A program made the position numbers and the translations under genes. A model generated the notes under the pieces. That model ran no database searches, was not told the DNA's origin, and worked only from the letters and a program-made list of their open reading frames with translations. From Bacteroides eggerthii (GTDB lineage Bacteria > Bacteroidota > Bacteroidia > Bacteroidales > Bacteroidaceae), in contig NZ_CP102258.1 of assembly GCF_025146565.1 (NCBI RefSeq), positions 1,396,001 to 1,460,000 of the forward strand: DNA of 64,000 nt. Direction: 5' to 3'. Position 1 is the first letter of the stretch. The number at the start of each line of letters is the position of its first letter. Of the stretch, positions 43,468 through 52,935 are shown piece by piece.

Positions 43468-44253
43468 TTATTTCATTCCTCTTGCTTTATAGATAATTTC
43501 TTTGGCATTGTTGATGCTTTGTAATTTCTCTTCGGCAGCACGCTTGATGTCTTCTCCCAATGTGGCTACCCGGTCGGGGTGGTGCTTCAATACTAATTTG
43601 CGATATGTGGCACGCACTTCTTCATCAGTGGCAGTGGGGTCTATTTCCAGTACTTTGTAGGCTGCGTCTAATGAGTTGCCACCTAAGTTGAGCATCGATT
43701 CCACTTCTTTTTCGGACAATCCCATATAGGCTGCCACTTCTTTCAGCGCTTCAATTTCTTCGCGGCAGACATTGTTGTCGCTCCGGGCTATGTTGGCAAG
43801 AAATCCCAGTAGTTGCAAGCGTTCCTCGTATGTCAGATTAGCTGCAATCTGCATGCCGCAATCGCGGATTGTATTCTTGAATGTAAGAGGGTTCTGCATG
43901 TCCATGCGTTTACGCTGCTCAAAGAGGTTGAGCAGTATCCGTTCGCCCTCACCGACTGCCGCAACGCCGAAGTTTGTCCGTAAGAAATTGCGGACGTACT
44001 CCATTTCACTATGCATAATGCGTCCGTCCGCCCGTATGATATACGACGCCATTACCAACATTGAGAAAAGAAAACTATTCCGCTGGCCGGCAAACACATC
44101 TTCTTTTGTATGTTCGTTGCCGTAGGCTGTCGTATCATTTGCAGGGTTACTGCCGAAGTCTATCAGCGAACCCAATGCATATCCGGCTAATGCGCCGAGT
44201 GGTCCACCTGCCATAAAACCGATGATACCACCAATCCACTTTCCTGCTCCCAT
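43468..44253 (-). CDS. DjlA-like TerB/J-domain co-chaperone
   Basis: A 261-residue protein. A Gly-rich N-terminal hydrophobic segment (residues ~5-32) probably anchors it in the membrane. Residues ~60-175 form a TerB-like helical domain (MASYIIRADGRIMHSEMEYVR). A J-domain fills the C-terminus with the HPD tripeptide (LVLKHHPDRVATLG). This is the DjlA layout; it would stimulate DnaK. It stands between a protease and tRNA-Pro. Confidence 0.88.
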   Translation of the reverse strand: MGAGKWIGGIIGFMAGGPLGALAGYALGSLIDFGSNPANDTTAYGNEHTKEDVFAGQRNSFLFSMLVMASYIIRADGRIMHSEMEYVRNFLRTNFGVAAVGEGERILLNLFEQRKRMDMQNPLTFKNTIRDCGMQIAANLTYEERLQLLGFLANIARSDNNVCREEIEALKEVAAYMGLSEKEVESMLNLGGNSLDAAYKVLEIDPTATDEEVRATYRKLVLKHHPDRVATLGEDIKRAAEEKLQSINNAKEIIYKARGMK

Positions 44254-44423
44254 AATTTAGTTTTTTACTTTGCAAAAGTAACTATTCTTACCTAAATAAG
44301 ATACTGATATATGGATTTATGTTTGATAAACGGTTTGTATTTCTCATTTTCGCTTCCCATTGTTTATTGGCAAGGGTATGGGAATAAGAGCTAAAAGTGT
44401 GATAGAAAAGTAATCGCCATAAA

Positions 44424-44456
44424 TGAAAAGGAGTTAAGCCAATGACTTAACTCCTT
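44424..44456 (-). terminator. Terminator of the tRNA-Pro gene
   Basis: On the minus strand AAGGAGTTAAG, a 7-nt loop, CTTAACTCCTT, then TTCATTT. Plus-strand arms are 44428-44438 and 44446-44456. Confidence 0.8.
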
Positions 44457-44468
44457 GATATTCACCAG

Positions 44469-44543
44469 TCGGGGTGACTGGATTCGAACCAGCGACCACA
44501 CGCCCCCCAGACGCGTACTCTAACCGGGCTGAGCTACACCCCG
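44469..44543 (-). tRNA. tRNA-Pro (anticodon GGG)
   Basis: The minus strand folds as a full cloverleaf: acceptor CGGGGTG/CACCCCG, D-arm GCTC...GAGT, anticodon stem CGCGT/GCGTG with loop CTGGGGG (anticodon GGG), T-arm GCTGG-TTCGAAT-CCAGT, discriminator A. CCA is not encoded. It is flanked by a very good promoter and a terminator. Confidence 0.95.
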
Positions 44544-44554
44544 AATTGCGGATG

Positions 44555-44585
44555 CAAAAGTAGTGCTTTATTTTTAAATAGCAAA
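44555..44585 (-). promoter_or_regulatory. tRNA-Pro promoter
   Basis: On the minus strand TTTG (44585-44582), exactly 19 bases, then TACTTTTG (44562-44555): a textbook Bacteroides -33/-7 pair, 11 bp ahead of the tRNA. Confidence 0.8.
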
Positions 44586-44651
44586 TATTTCTGTGGTTTT
44601 TTGTTTCTTTATTTTGCAACTTCTTTATACTCTTTACACTAATCAAGGTAC

Positions 44652-45713
44652 TTATATACCCATACATTCCCGATAAAAGTCTAATACTTCAAAAATAGTT
44701 TCCTTATCTGCTGTTTGGTTCAGACATATATCGCCTACTTCTTTGAGCAGAGTAAAGTTGATGATGCCGGCAGTATTTTTCTTGTCGTGCAGCATTAGTT
44801 CGTAGAGACGGTCGTATTGTTTACAGTTGAAGGCAAAGGCTCCGTAATTCTCTTTGATAAATTGAATGGTCTGGCGCATTTTCTCTTTTGGAAAGCCTGT
44901 TTTTATGTGTGAGAGGTAAAGCTCACATACAATTCCCCAGGCTACGGCATAGCCATGTAGCACCGGACGATTCTCTGCTAAAGCAAGGCTCTCAAAAGCA
45001 TGTCCTATGGTATGACCGAGGTTAAGTGCCTTGCGTATGCCATGTTCTTTGGGGTCTTGTTCTACAATATTCTCTTTCACTTGAACAGAACGGCCGACCA
45101 TTGCTTTGAGGGCGGCATAATCTATTTGTTCCGTATCGAAAGATAATAATTCTGTGAGGTGTTCGGGAGTACTGATGAGACCATGCTTCAGCATTTCTGC
45201 ATAGCCGGAGAAGAAATTATGAGCATCGAGGCTGCGTAGAAACTCTGTTTCCAACAGCACACTGGAGGCAGGAGCAAAGACGCCGATCTCATTTTTCAGT
45301 CCATTGAAGTTTATGCCTGTTTTTCCGCCTACTGAGGCGTCTACCATGGAAAGTAGGGTAGTGGGGATATTGATATACGCTATTCCACGCTTGAAGGTGG
45401 CGGCGGCAAAACCGCCGAGGTCGGTCACCATGCCTCCACCCAAATTTATTAACAGTGAATGGCGGGTGGCTCCCTGTTCGCTTAGGGCTTGCCATACGGA
45501 AGCCAGAGTTTCCAGATTTTTGTGTACATCTTCTGCACCGATAATGATTTCAGTTGCATCCTGTATTGCAGGAATATTTTGCAGCTGTGGCAAGCAAAGA
45601 CGGTGGGTATGTTCGTCGGTAAGGATAAAAAGCCTGTCATGAGGACACTTTTCGATGGCTTCTGCTAGGCTGTTTTCCAGACTCTCACAAAGAATTACTT
45701 CTAGTTTACTCAT
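44652..45713 (-). CDS. aroB: 3-dehydroquinate synthase
   Basis: A 353-residue NAD-dependent enzyme of the shikimate pathway, closing the ring from DAHP. Seen: the NAD-binding INLGGGMVTDLGGFAAATF, the metal/substrate segment GGKTGINFNGLKNEIG, and metal-binding HGLISTPEH and LGHTIGHAFE. It supplies the route that continues with aroA, 9 kb away. A minus-strand -7 box TATCTTTG is at 45782-45789; heptad repeats fill the leader. Confidence 0.94.
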   Translation of the reverse strand: MSKLEVILCESLENSLAEAIEKCPHDRLFILTDEHTHRLCLPQLQNIPAIQDATEIIIGAEDVHKNLETLASVWQALSEQGATRHSLLINLGGGMVTDLGGFAAATFKRGIAYINIPTTLLSMVDASVGGKTGINFNGLKNEIGVFAPASSVLLETEFLRSLDAHNFFSGYAEMLKHGLISTPEHLTELLSFDTEQIDYAALKAMVGRSVQVKENIVEQDPKEHGIRKALNLGHTIGHAFESLALAENRPVLHGYAVAWGIVCELYLSHIKTGFPKEKMRQTIQFIKENYGAFAFNCKQYDRLYELMLHDKKNTAGIINFTLLKEVGDICLNQTADKETIFEVLDFYRECMGI

Positions 45714-45718
45714 TTGGT

Positions 45719-45901
45719 CAATTACAAATTATAAGTTACAAATTACTAAAGGGAAGAGGACTCCCTTTATTTATTGTGCTACAAAGATAGTTCTTTCAAC
45801 AATAAAACGTTATCTTTGTCTCCAAAAATACATGGATTTGTAAGATACTTCTCTATCTGCATTCCGCTATTTGGTAATTTGTAGTCTGTAATTTGTAATT
45901 A
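45719..45901. promoter_or_regulatory. Divergent promoters flanked by inverted heptad arms (aroB / 45907 gene)
   Basis: Left arm of four 7-mers at 45719-45746 (CAATTAC, AAATTAT, AAGTTAC, AAATTAC). Right arm at 45874-45901 (GTAATTT, GTAGTCT, GTAATTT, GTAATTA), the reverse complement at about 23 of 28 positions. Between them are two -7 boxes: TATCTTTG on the minus strand at 45782-45789 (aroB) and on the plus strand at 45811-45818. Each arm would lie in a 5' leader. Confidence 0.65.
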
Positions 45902-45906
45902 AGAAA

Positions 45907-46320
45907 ATGAAAGCTTTACTTCCTGTGTACTGTCGCCCGCTTGGATATTTTGTAATTGCGTTAGCCTTGTTCCTTCCGTTCTTAATGATGATGATGGGCA
46001 AAGTAACGGATGCTAATTTGTTGTTTTATAAAGAATGTTCCAAACTTCTGATGATGTTGGGAGCATTGATGATAATATTCGCTTTGACAAAAGGAGAATG
46101 TAAAGAAGTGGAAGAAATACGAAATAAGGCCACAAGGAATGCGATATTCCTGACTGTACTTTTTATTTTTGGCGGCATGCTTTATCGGGTGGCACAAGGT
46201 GATCTCTTGTCCGTAGACTCTTCTTCTTTCCTGATATTCCTGATAATGAATGTTCTTTGCCTTGAATTTGGTATAAAAAAAGCGACTGTTGATCGGTTGT
46301 TTAAACGAAATAATCGATAA
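45907..46320 (+). CDS. Four-helix membrane protein of unknown function
   Basis: A 137-residue basic inner-membrane protein with about four hydrophobic segments (residues ~13-31, ~45-62, ~77-95, ~104-122). No family recognised. It has its own upstream -7 box, divergent from aroB, and is followed 100 bp later by the outer-membrane barrel gene. Confidence 0.6.
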   Translation: MKALLPVYCRPLGYFVIALALFLPFLMMMMGKVTDANLLFYKECSKLLMMLGALMIIFALTKGECKEVEEIRNKATRNAIFLTVLFIFGGMLYRVAQGDLLSVDSSSFLIFLIMNVLCLEFGIKKATVDRLFKRNNR

Positions 46321-46420
46321 TTAAGTAAAATCAATCTGTAAGGCGTTAAACCTTTTGCCCGTAAGTTTGTCAAATGAAGCAGTAACAAATAAACATTGTT
46401 GATTATTTAGAAGACAGGGC

Positions 46421-49315
46421 ATGAAAAGATTTATCACCGGAGCGATGTTGTTGCTTGCAACTACATTTTCTGTATTCTCACAAACAAAAAACATTACCGT
46501 ATCCGGCCGCGTGGTTGAGGATACGAACGAACCAGCGGTACAAGCTACTATTCAATTATTATCATTACCGGACAGTGCTTATGCTGCCGGTGTTGCTACT
46601 ACCGGAAATGGCCGCTTCACTTTACCCAAAGTGAGTGCCGGAAAGTATGTTTTGAAAGTTTCCTACATCGGTTTTAAGAATAAGTTTATTCCTTTACATC
46701 TCTACGCCAATGTACTCAATAAAAATGTGGGTACAGTGACACTCGAAACGGATGCTATTATGCTTGCCGAAGCAGTAGTTACTGCTGAAGCACCGCAAGT
46801 GCAGGTGGTGGAAGATACGTTGATGTATAACTCTACTGCTTATCGTACACCGGAAGGTGCCATGCTGGAAGAACTGGTGAAAAAACTTCCCGGAGCGGAA
46901 GTTGATGATGATGGTAATGTGAAGATTAACGGTAAGGAACTGAAGAAAATTATGGTGGATGGTAAGGAGTTCTTTGGCGGTGATGTGAAGACCGGCCTGA
47001 AAAATCTGCCTGTCGACATGATTGATAAACTGAAAACTTATGATAAACAGTCGGATCTGGCACGTATAACCGGGATAGATGACGGTGAGGAAGAAACAGT
47101 GCTGGACCTTACTGTGAAGAAGGGCATGAACAGGGGATGGTTCGGTAATGCAGATCTTGCTTATGGTACGGAAGACCGTTATATGGCCCGCATGATGGTG
47201 AATCATTTTGTGGATAAAACCAAGTTCTCCTTAATCGGTTCGGCGAATAACGTTAACGATCAGGGGTTCTCCGGTGGTGGAGGTGGTCCGCGCTGGCGCA
47301 GGAATAATGGTTTGGTGGCAACAAAAACATTAGGTGCTAACTTTGCTGCGGAGACGTCCAAACTGGATATTGGCGGTAGTGCCCGGTATAATTACAGAGG
47401 GGCGGATATTATCAGTACCAATTCTTCCGAACGTTTCCTGCAAAATGGAAATTCATATTCCAACTCTAATTCTGTCAATAGAAACAAGAATATAAACTTT
47501 AATGCTAATTTTCGTTTGGAGTGGAAACCGGACTCTATGACAAACATCATTTTCCGTCCGAACTTTTCGTACGGAAAAACTGATAATGCTTCCGGTTCTG
47601 AGTCCGGAACATTCAATGCCGATCCGTATAGCTTGGTTACCAATCCGAACGACTTTCTTAATTTTGACCAGATGACGGATGATCCTTTGGAGGATATTCG
47701 TGTCAATGCAACAAATGATGCTTCTCTAAGCAAAAGCAAGAGCGTCTCTACGGAGGCTACTTTGCAACTGAATAGAAAGTTGAATAACCGGGGGCGTAAC
47801 ATTACTTTTCGTGGGCGCTTTAGCTATGGTGACAACGACAATGACCAGTATTCACAGTCTGAAACGCGTTACTACCAGATTCAGAGCATATTGGGAGGCG
47901 ATTCCATACTATACCGTAACCAGTATGTCACAACTCCTACACACAATTATAATTATAGTGCTCAGTTGACATACAGCGAACCGATTGCGCGAGCTACTTT
48001 CCTGCAGTTCCGCTATCAGTTTCAGTATAAGTACAGTGAGAGTGACAAAACTACGTTTGATATGTTGAGCTATCCCGATTGGGACATCAACGGGCCTCTG
48101 CCTCCCGGTTATGAAACACATCCGGTGGATAGTTTGGGTAAGTACGCGGAGTACAGATATTATAATCATGACGCGTCCGTATCGTTGCGCTTCATTCGAG
48201 AGAAGTATCAACTGAGTGCAGGAATGTCTTTCCAACCTCAACATTCGACGCTGTCCTATAAACGTGGTGATTATATGATTGATACGACACGCAATGTGTT
48301 CAACTTTGCTCCGAATATTGATTTTCGTTATCGTTTCTCCAAGGTGAGCCAGCTGCAGTTTATGTATCGCGGACGTAGCAGTCAGCCAAGTATGGAGAAC
48401 TTGTTACCTATCGTCGACAACTCAAACCCGTTGAATGTCAGAGTGGGTAATCCGGGTTTGAAGCCTGCATTTACGCATAGTATGCGTCTCTTCTACAATA
48501 CGTATAATGCAGAATTGCAGCGTGGTATAGTGACGCATGTCAACTTCTCGGCTACGCAGAATAGTATCAGTAACAGTACGGTATATAATGAACAGACCGG
48601 TGGAAGAATTACGACTCCTAAGAATATTAATGGAAACTGGAGCGCTTTCGGTATGTTCGGGTTCAATACAGCATTAAAGAATAAGAAATTTACCATTAAC
48701 TCGTTCTCTAATATCAATTACACCAATAATGTGTCTTTCTTGTACAATAATGATACCAAAATAGATGACAAGAATACCACTACCGGACTTACATTGGGTG
48801 AACGGTTGAATGGAGCTTATCGTAATGATTGGTTTGAATTCGGGCTGAATGGTTCTATCTCTTATACTGCTGAACGCAGCAAGCTGCGTCCGGAAAACAA
48901 TCAAGAACCTTATACTTTTTCTTACGGCGCTTTAACCAATATAACGATGCCTTGGAAGATGACGATTTCCACTAATATCACCAATCAAAGCCGTCGCGGT
49001 TATACAGATAGCAGCATGAACCGCAATGAGCTGATCTGGAATGCTCAACTTTCGCAGTCTTTCCTGAAAGGGGCGGCTACCGTAAGTTTTGAAATGTACG
49101 ATATTCTGAAACAGCAGAGTAATATCAGCCGTTCGCTGACAGCAGATGCCCGTTCGGTGTCTTCCTATAATGGCGTCAACAGTTATTGTATGTTGCACTT
49201 TATTTATCGTCTGAATATTTTCGGCAGCAAGTCCGCACGCGAAAGTATGGGCCGAGGCCCTGGTGGTCCTGGCGGGCAGCGGGGAGGATTTAGCAGAGGA
49301 CATCGTCCGTTCTAA
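46421..49315 (+). CDS. Outer-membrane beta-barrel protein (TonB-receptor-like, OMP_b-brl_3 type)
   Basis: A 964-residue protein with a signal peptide (1-20, ending VFSQT) and an N-terminal carboxypeptidase-regulatory-like domain (residues ~24-110, VSGRVVEDTNEPAVQATI). Then a plug-like segment (EELVKKLPGAEVDDDGNVKINGK, residues ~145-230) and a large beta-barrel with alternating aromatic strands. The end is not the usual aromatic barrel terminus but a Gly/Arg-rich tail (GRGPGGPGGQRGG). No SusD partner follows, so this is not a typical Sus pair. A -7 box TAAGTTTG lies at 46362-46369. The ligand is unknown. Confidence 0.85.
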   Translation: MKRFITGAMLLLATTFSVFSQTKNITVSGRVVEDTNEPAVQATIQLLSLPDSAYAAGVATTGNGRFTLPKVSAGKYVLKVSYIGFKNKFIPLHLYANVLNKNVGTVTLETDAIMLAEAVVTAEAPQVQVVEDTLMYNSTAYRTPEGAMLEELVKKLPGAEVDDDGNVKINGKELKKIMVDGKEFFGGDVKTGLKNLPVDMIDKLKTYDKQSDLARITGIDDGEEETVLDLTVKKGMNRGWFGNADLAYGTEDRYMARMMVNHFVDKTKFSLIGSANNVNDQGFSGGGGGPRWRRNNGLVATKTLGANFAAETSKLDIGGSARYNYRGADIISTNSSERFLQNGNSYSNSNSVNRNKNINFNANFRLEWKPDSMTNIIFRPNFSYGKTDNASGSESGTFNADPYSLVTNPNDFLNFDQMTDDPLEDIRVNATNDASLSKSKSVSTEATLQLNRKLNNRGRNITFRGRFSYGDNDNDQYSQSETRYYQIQSILGGDSILYRNQYVTTPTHNYNYSAQLTYSEPIARATFLQFRYQFQYKYSESDKTTFDMLSYPDWDINGPLPPGYETHPVDSLGKYAEYRYYNHDASVSLRFIREKYQLSAGMSFQPQHSTLSYKRGDYMIDTTRNVFNFAPNIDFRYRFSKVSQLQFMYRGRSSQPSMENLLPIVDNSNPLNVRVGNPGLKPAFTHSMRLFYNTYNAELQRGIVTHVNFSATQNSISNSTVYNEQTGGRITTPKNINGNWSAFGMFGFNTALKNKKFTINSFSNINYTNNVSFLYNNDTKIDDKNTTTGLTLGERLNGAYRNDWFEFGLNGSISYTAERSKLRPENNQEPYTFSYGALTNITMPWKMTISTNITNQSRRGYTDSSMNRNELIWNAQLSQSFLKGAATVSFEMYDILKQQSNISRSLTADARSVSSYNGVNSYCMLHFIYRLNIFGSKSARESMGRGPGGPGGQRGGFSRGHRPF

Positions 49316-49388
49316 TGTTAATCAATGTAATAGGCCGCAAAAGTTCCTCTATTTTTCATACATTTGTTTTGCTCTTTATGACAGATGT

Positions 49389-50828
49389 ATGTTTGATTGG
49401 AATTTCATAGCCGGCCTCGTTGCCACAGTAGCATTTGATATAATCTATTTTGGCGCAATTATCGGAACAATTACGGTTATCATTCTTGATAACCGTAACC
49501 CGGTAAAAACGATGGCATGGATATTGATATTGATGTTTTTGCCATTAGTGGGGCTTGTACTTTACTTCTTTTTCGGTCGTAGTCAGCGTCGTGTACGTGT
49601 CATTGGTAAGAAAAGCTACAACCGCCTGTTGAAAAAACCGATGGCTGAATACCTTGCTCAGGACTCGTGCACGCTTCCTGTAAATTATAGCCGTCTTATT
49701 TCTTTGTTTCGCAACACAAATCAGGCTTTCCCTTTTGACGGGAATCGTGTAGAAATCTATACGCATGGGCTTTCCATGCTTCAAGCTTTGCTACGTGAGT
49801 TACAGAATGCTACGAAGCATATTCATATGGAGTTCTATATTTTTGAGGATGATGCTATCGGACGTATGGTGCGCGATGTGTTGATAGATAAGGCAAGGCA
49901 GGGAGTAGAAGTACGTGTTATTTACGATGATGTGGGCTGTTGGCATGTTCCTAACCGCTTTTACGAACAGATGCGTGAGGCAGGAGTAGAGGTGCGTAGC
50001 TTTCTGAAAGTGCGCTTCCCTTTGTTTACCAGTAAAGTGAACTATCGTAATCACCGTAAGATAGTGGTGATTGACGGACGCATCGGGTTTATTGGCGGTA
50101 TGAATTTGGCAGAGCGTTATATGCGTGGTTTTTCCTGGGGAATCTGGCGTGATACGCATCTTTTATTAGAAGGCAAGGCTGTGCATGGTTTGCAGACTGT
50201 CTTTTTGCTCGACTGGTATTTTGTAGATCGTACATTAGTTACGTCCGCCCGTTATTTTCCGAAAGTGGATAATTGTGGTACTTCGTTGGCGCAGATTGTA
50301 ACAAGTGAGCCGATAGGACCTTGGAAAGAGATTATGCAGGGGCTTGGCATGGCCATAACGGGAGCGAAGAAATATTTCTACATACAAACTCCTTACTTCT
50401 TGCCTACGGAAGCCGTTGCTGTCGCTATGCAAACAGCTGCTTTAGCTGGGGTGGACGTGCGTTTGATGCTTCCTTATCGCGCGGATAACAGACTGACGCA
50501 TTTAGGCTCTTGTTCTTATTTGGCAGAGGCACTGCGGGCAGGAGTGAAAGTATATTTCTATAAAAAAGGTTTCCTGCATTCCAAATTGATGGTGTCGGAT
50601 GATGAATTGTCTACTGTGGGCTCTACAAACGTGGATTTCCGAAGCTTTGAGCATAACTTTGAGGTGAATGCATTTATATATGATACGGAAACTGCTCTCC
50701 AAATGCGTGAGATATTCTTGCAAGACCAACGGGAATGTGTACAGGTATTCTCCAAAAATTGGGCGAAACGTCCTTGGTATCATAAAGCGGCAGAAAGCGT
50801 GGTACGTCTGCTGGCTCCGCTTTTATAA
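49389..50828 (+). CDS. cls: Cardiolipin synthase
   Basis: A 479-residue membrane phospholipase-D-superfamily enzyme making cardiolipin. Start at ATG 49389 gives two N-terminal membrane helices (residues ~6-30, ~38-60). A longer frame from 49263 overlaps the previous gene by 53 bp and looks spurious. Both HKD motifs are present: NYRNHRKIVVIDG...GG and GFLHSKLMVSDD...GSTN. A -7 box TACATTTG lies at 49359-49366. Its 3' end overlaps rsmD (convergent) by 6 bp. Together with psd-pssA it covers the main phospholipids. Confidence 0.94.
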   Translation: MFDWNFIAGLVATVAFDIIYFGAIIGTITVIILDNRNPVKTMAWILILMFLPLVGLVLYFFFGRSQRRVRVIGKKSYNRLLKKPMAEYLAQDSCTLPVNYSRLISLFRNTNQAFPFDGNRVEIYTHGLSMLQALLRELQNATKHIHMEFYIFEDDAIGRMVRDVLIDKARQGVEVRVIYDDVGCWHVPNRFYEQMREAGVEVRSFLKVRFPLFTSKVNYRNHRKIVVIDGRIGFIGGMNLAERYMRGFSWGIWRDTHLLLEGKAVHGLQTVFLLDWYFVDRTLVTSARYFPKVDNCGTSLAQIVTSEPIGPWKEIMQGLGMAITGAKKYFYIQTPYFLPTEAVAVAMQTAALAGVDVRLMLPYRADNRLTHLGSCSYLAEALRAGVKVYFYKKGFLHSKLMVSDDELSTVGSTNVDFRSFEHNFEVNAFIYDTETALQMREIFLQDQRECVQVFSKNWAKRPWYHKAAESVVRLLAPLL

Positions 50829-51368
50829 CTTGGAAAATTGGAAAAAGGAGAAATTGACACTGCCATACACTCTTCTTTCTATAAAATGAGGATGGCTTTC
50901 AAAGTTATTGGTCTTCCCATGTTCTAATACAAATAAACCTTCTTCTTTTAAGAGGTTATTTTCAAAGATCAGATCAGGTAGAGTCTCAAGTCCTTTTAAT
51001 TCATAAGGCGGGTCGGCAAAGATGAAATCGAACTGTTCGCGGCCACCTCGTATGTACTTGAATACATCACCGCGGACAGGCAGACATTTGTCGGTCTTTA
51101 GTTCACGCATTATTTTGCAGATGAAAGCATAGTGGTCGCGGTCTTTTTCTATGCTGATGACTTGGTCGCAACCTCTGGATACGAGTTCAATACTGATGCT
51201 TCCTGTGCCGGCAAACAAATCGAGGGCGCGTACGCCTTCTTCAAAGTCTATGTAGTTGGATAACACATTGAATAGATTCTCTTTGGCAAAATCCGTAGTG
51301 GGGCGTGCCTTGAAGCTGTGAGGCACGTCAAAGCGTCTTCTTTTGTATATTCCGCTGATTACTCGCAT
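50823..51368 (-). CDS. rsmD: 16S rRNA (guanine-966-N2)-methyltransferase
   Basis: A 181-residue SAM-dependent methyltransferase. Seen: the N-terminal MRVISGIYKRRRF, RPTTDFAKENLFN, the SAM-binding LDLFAGTGSISIE, and catalytic DPPY (FIFADPPYE). It overlaps the upstream DUF3822 gene by 10 bp and the convergent cls gene by 6 bp, so it is tightly packed. Confidence 0.93.
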   Translation of the reverse strand: MRVISGIYKRRRFDVPHSFKARPTTDFAKENLFNVLSNYIDFEEGVRALDLFAGTGSISIELVSRGCDQVISIEKDRDHYAFICKIMRELKTDKCLPVRGDVFKYIRGGREQFDFIFADPPYELKGLETLPDLIFENNLLKEEGLFVLEHGKTNNFESHPHFIERRVYGSVNFSFFQFSKL

Positions 51369-52138
51369 AGGTTGATAGCTTGTAGGTCAAGATTATAGGC
51401 TGGATTCATGATGAATACCTGCCGGATGAATTTTTTTAGTTCGGGCAATAGCTCTTCCTTGTTGGACAGTTCGCCTGTGAGGTGAAGTTCGTCACGTTCT
51501 TGCTCCATGCCGAGCTGTTTCCATATATAGAGAATGTAGTAGATACGGTCGTTGGTCTCCTTACAGGCAAAGGCATTGGCAAATATCAACCGGCCGCGTT
51601 CGTAAGCATATATGTCTACGGCTTCTTTACGCAGATGTATGTACATTTTCCTGCAATTGCCTAAACGACTTTTGGTTGCAAAATACTCAATAAACGGGCT
51701 TGCCTGCGAATAGAAACGGATATCGGGATATTGCTCGCGCAAAAGGGAGCAGGTGCTCTTGTCCATGCCAAACAGTACGACTATGTTGTTTTTATGCAGG
51801 ATGTTGTATTGTACAACTTCATTGTCTTGCTTGGGATGATTATGATAGAATACGGTCTCTGTTTGCTCGTCCTCGAAAAACTCCAGCGGAATAAACGTAA
51901 AACGCTTGTTTGCCATGAGCACATTGACACGACGGAAAGAATGGTTCAGCCATTCTACTTCTCGGAAGGCTTGTTTAAGATTGGCAGTGAGGGACAAAGA
52001 AGTGTCTACCTCATGTTCGTGGAAAGAAAGCTCTCCGTCGCCGAGAGGATTGAATATAGAAAAAGAAAATCCATCCGTACTGAGACGGATGGATAAGGTA
52101 TATTGTTCCGATTTTGTAAAATCAGTTGTTTCTATCAT
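51359..52138 (-). CDS. DUF3822 family protein
   Basis: A 259-residue cytoplasmic protein, DUF3822, a Bacteroidetes family next to rsmD. It looks like an ASKHA-type (actin/hsp70) fold by length and strand pattern, but that is inference. It overlaps rsmD by 10 bp, so a role coupled to rRNA modification or ribosome assembly is suggested only by position. Confidence 0.78.
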   Translation of the reverse strand: MIETTDFTKSEQYTLSIRLSTDGFSFSIFNPLGDGELSFHEHEVDTSLSLTANLKQAFREVEWLNHSFRRVNVLMANKRFTFIPLEFFEDEQTETVFYHNHPKQDNEVVQYNILHKNNIVVLFGMDKSTCSLLREQYPDIRFYSQASPFIEYFATKSRLGNCRKMYIHLRKEAVDIYAYERGRLIFANAFACKETNDRIYYILYIWKQLGMEQERDELHLTGELSNKEELLPELKKFIRQVFIMNPAYNLDLQAINLCE

Positions 52139-52153
52139 ACGTATGTCGGTGGA

Positions 52154-52840
52154 TTATTCCCAGTTACCGGCGTTGTTGTTAGCTGTTTCCAAGCTACCAA
52201 TCATCAAGCCTGAGTATTTGCCCAACTTAGTTTGAAGATCTTTCAGGTTAGCAATTTCTTGCTTGTCCAAACCGTTCAGATATACATCATACGGAGTTTT
52301 AACCTCGAGCAGACAGAATGGAGCGCCAGATTTAGCTGTATCGTTTTTGATAGCCATTTCAAATTGTGCACCGTTGCCAAAAGGAACGTATCTCATAGAA
52401 TCTGCGTTGAAGCCTTTCGGGAAAATAGTATCCAATACGGCTACCCACATGGTGTCACGCTTGAAATTTTCCAATCCCCACTTCTTTACTTCTGCATAGT
52501 TACCGGTCTTTTTGGCTTTATTGATGATATTGATAGCCTTCTTCTCTGTCAAACCGTCTTCCAACTGTTTGTCGTCCAATTCTCCTTGTTTGAAGATGAA
52601 CGGAAGTTTCTGATTCTTTACGAAGTCAATCAACGTATCGAAGCTGGCAGTATATTGCTGGTTGTGCAAACCGCGATATTCCAACTGTGCTTTACGAATG
52701 TCGATCAGACGTGCGATAACTGCTGCGTCTCTGTGCTTCTTGGCTTTTTCAAAGTTTATAGGACCCATGATACTGGCATAGCAGATATAAACTAAGACCA
52801 GAGCACATAAGCCTAAAACGATATTAAATACTGTTTTCAT
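52154..52840 (-). CDS. Single-pass exported protein, pilin-like N-terminus
   Basis: A 228-residue protein with one N-terminal membrane segment (residues ~4-24). A helix follows (EKAKKHRDAAVIARLIDIRKAQL) and then QYTASFDTLIDFVKNQKLP. This start resembles type IV pilin-like or pseudopilin-like proteins, but no prepilin peptidase site is clear and no family is recognised. It lies 15 bp upstream of DUF3822 on the same strand. A minus-strand -7 box TATTTTTG lies at 52876-52883. Confidence 0.65.
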   Translation of the reverse strand: MKTVFNIVLGLCALVLVYICYASIMGPINFEKAKKHRDAAVIARLIDIRKAQLEYRGLHNQQYTASFDTLIDFVKNQKLPFIFKQGELDDKQLEDGLTEKKAINIINKAKKTGNYAEVKKWGLENFKRDTMWVAVLDTIFPKGFNADSMRYVPFGNGAQFEMAIKNDTAKSGAPFCLLEVKTPYDVYLNGLDKQEIANLKDLQTKLGKYSGLMIGSLETANNNAGNWE

Positions 52841-52935
52841 GATAAATATGTTTTTTAGTTGTTATATTCGCACCGCAAAAATAAAAGAAATAAATTTAAA
52901 AACGACAGTTCCCGTTACTTTTTTCTATTACAAAA

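Noticed and set aside
49263..49388. N-terminal extension of cls (42 residues)
   Set aside because: It overlaps the end of the outer-membrane protein gene in another frame and contains no membrane segment expected of Cls; the helices begin at Met 49389.
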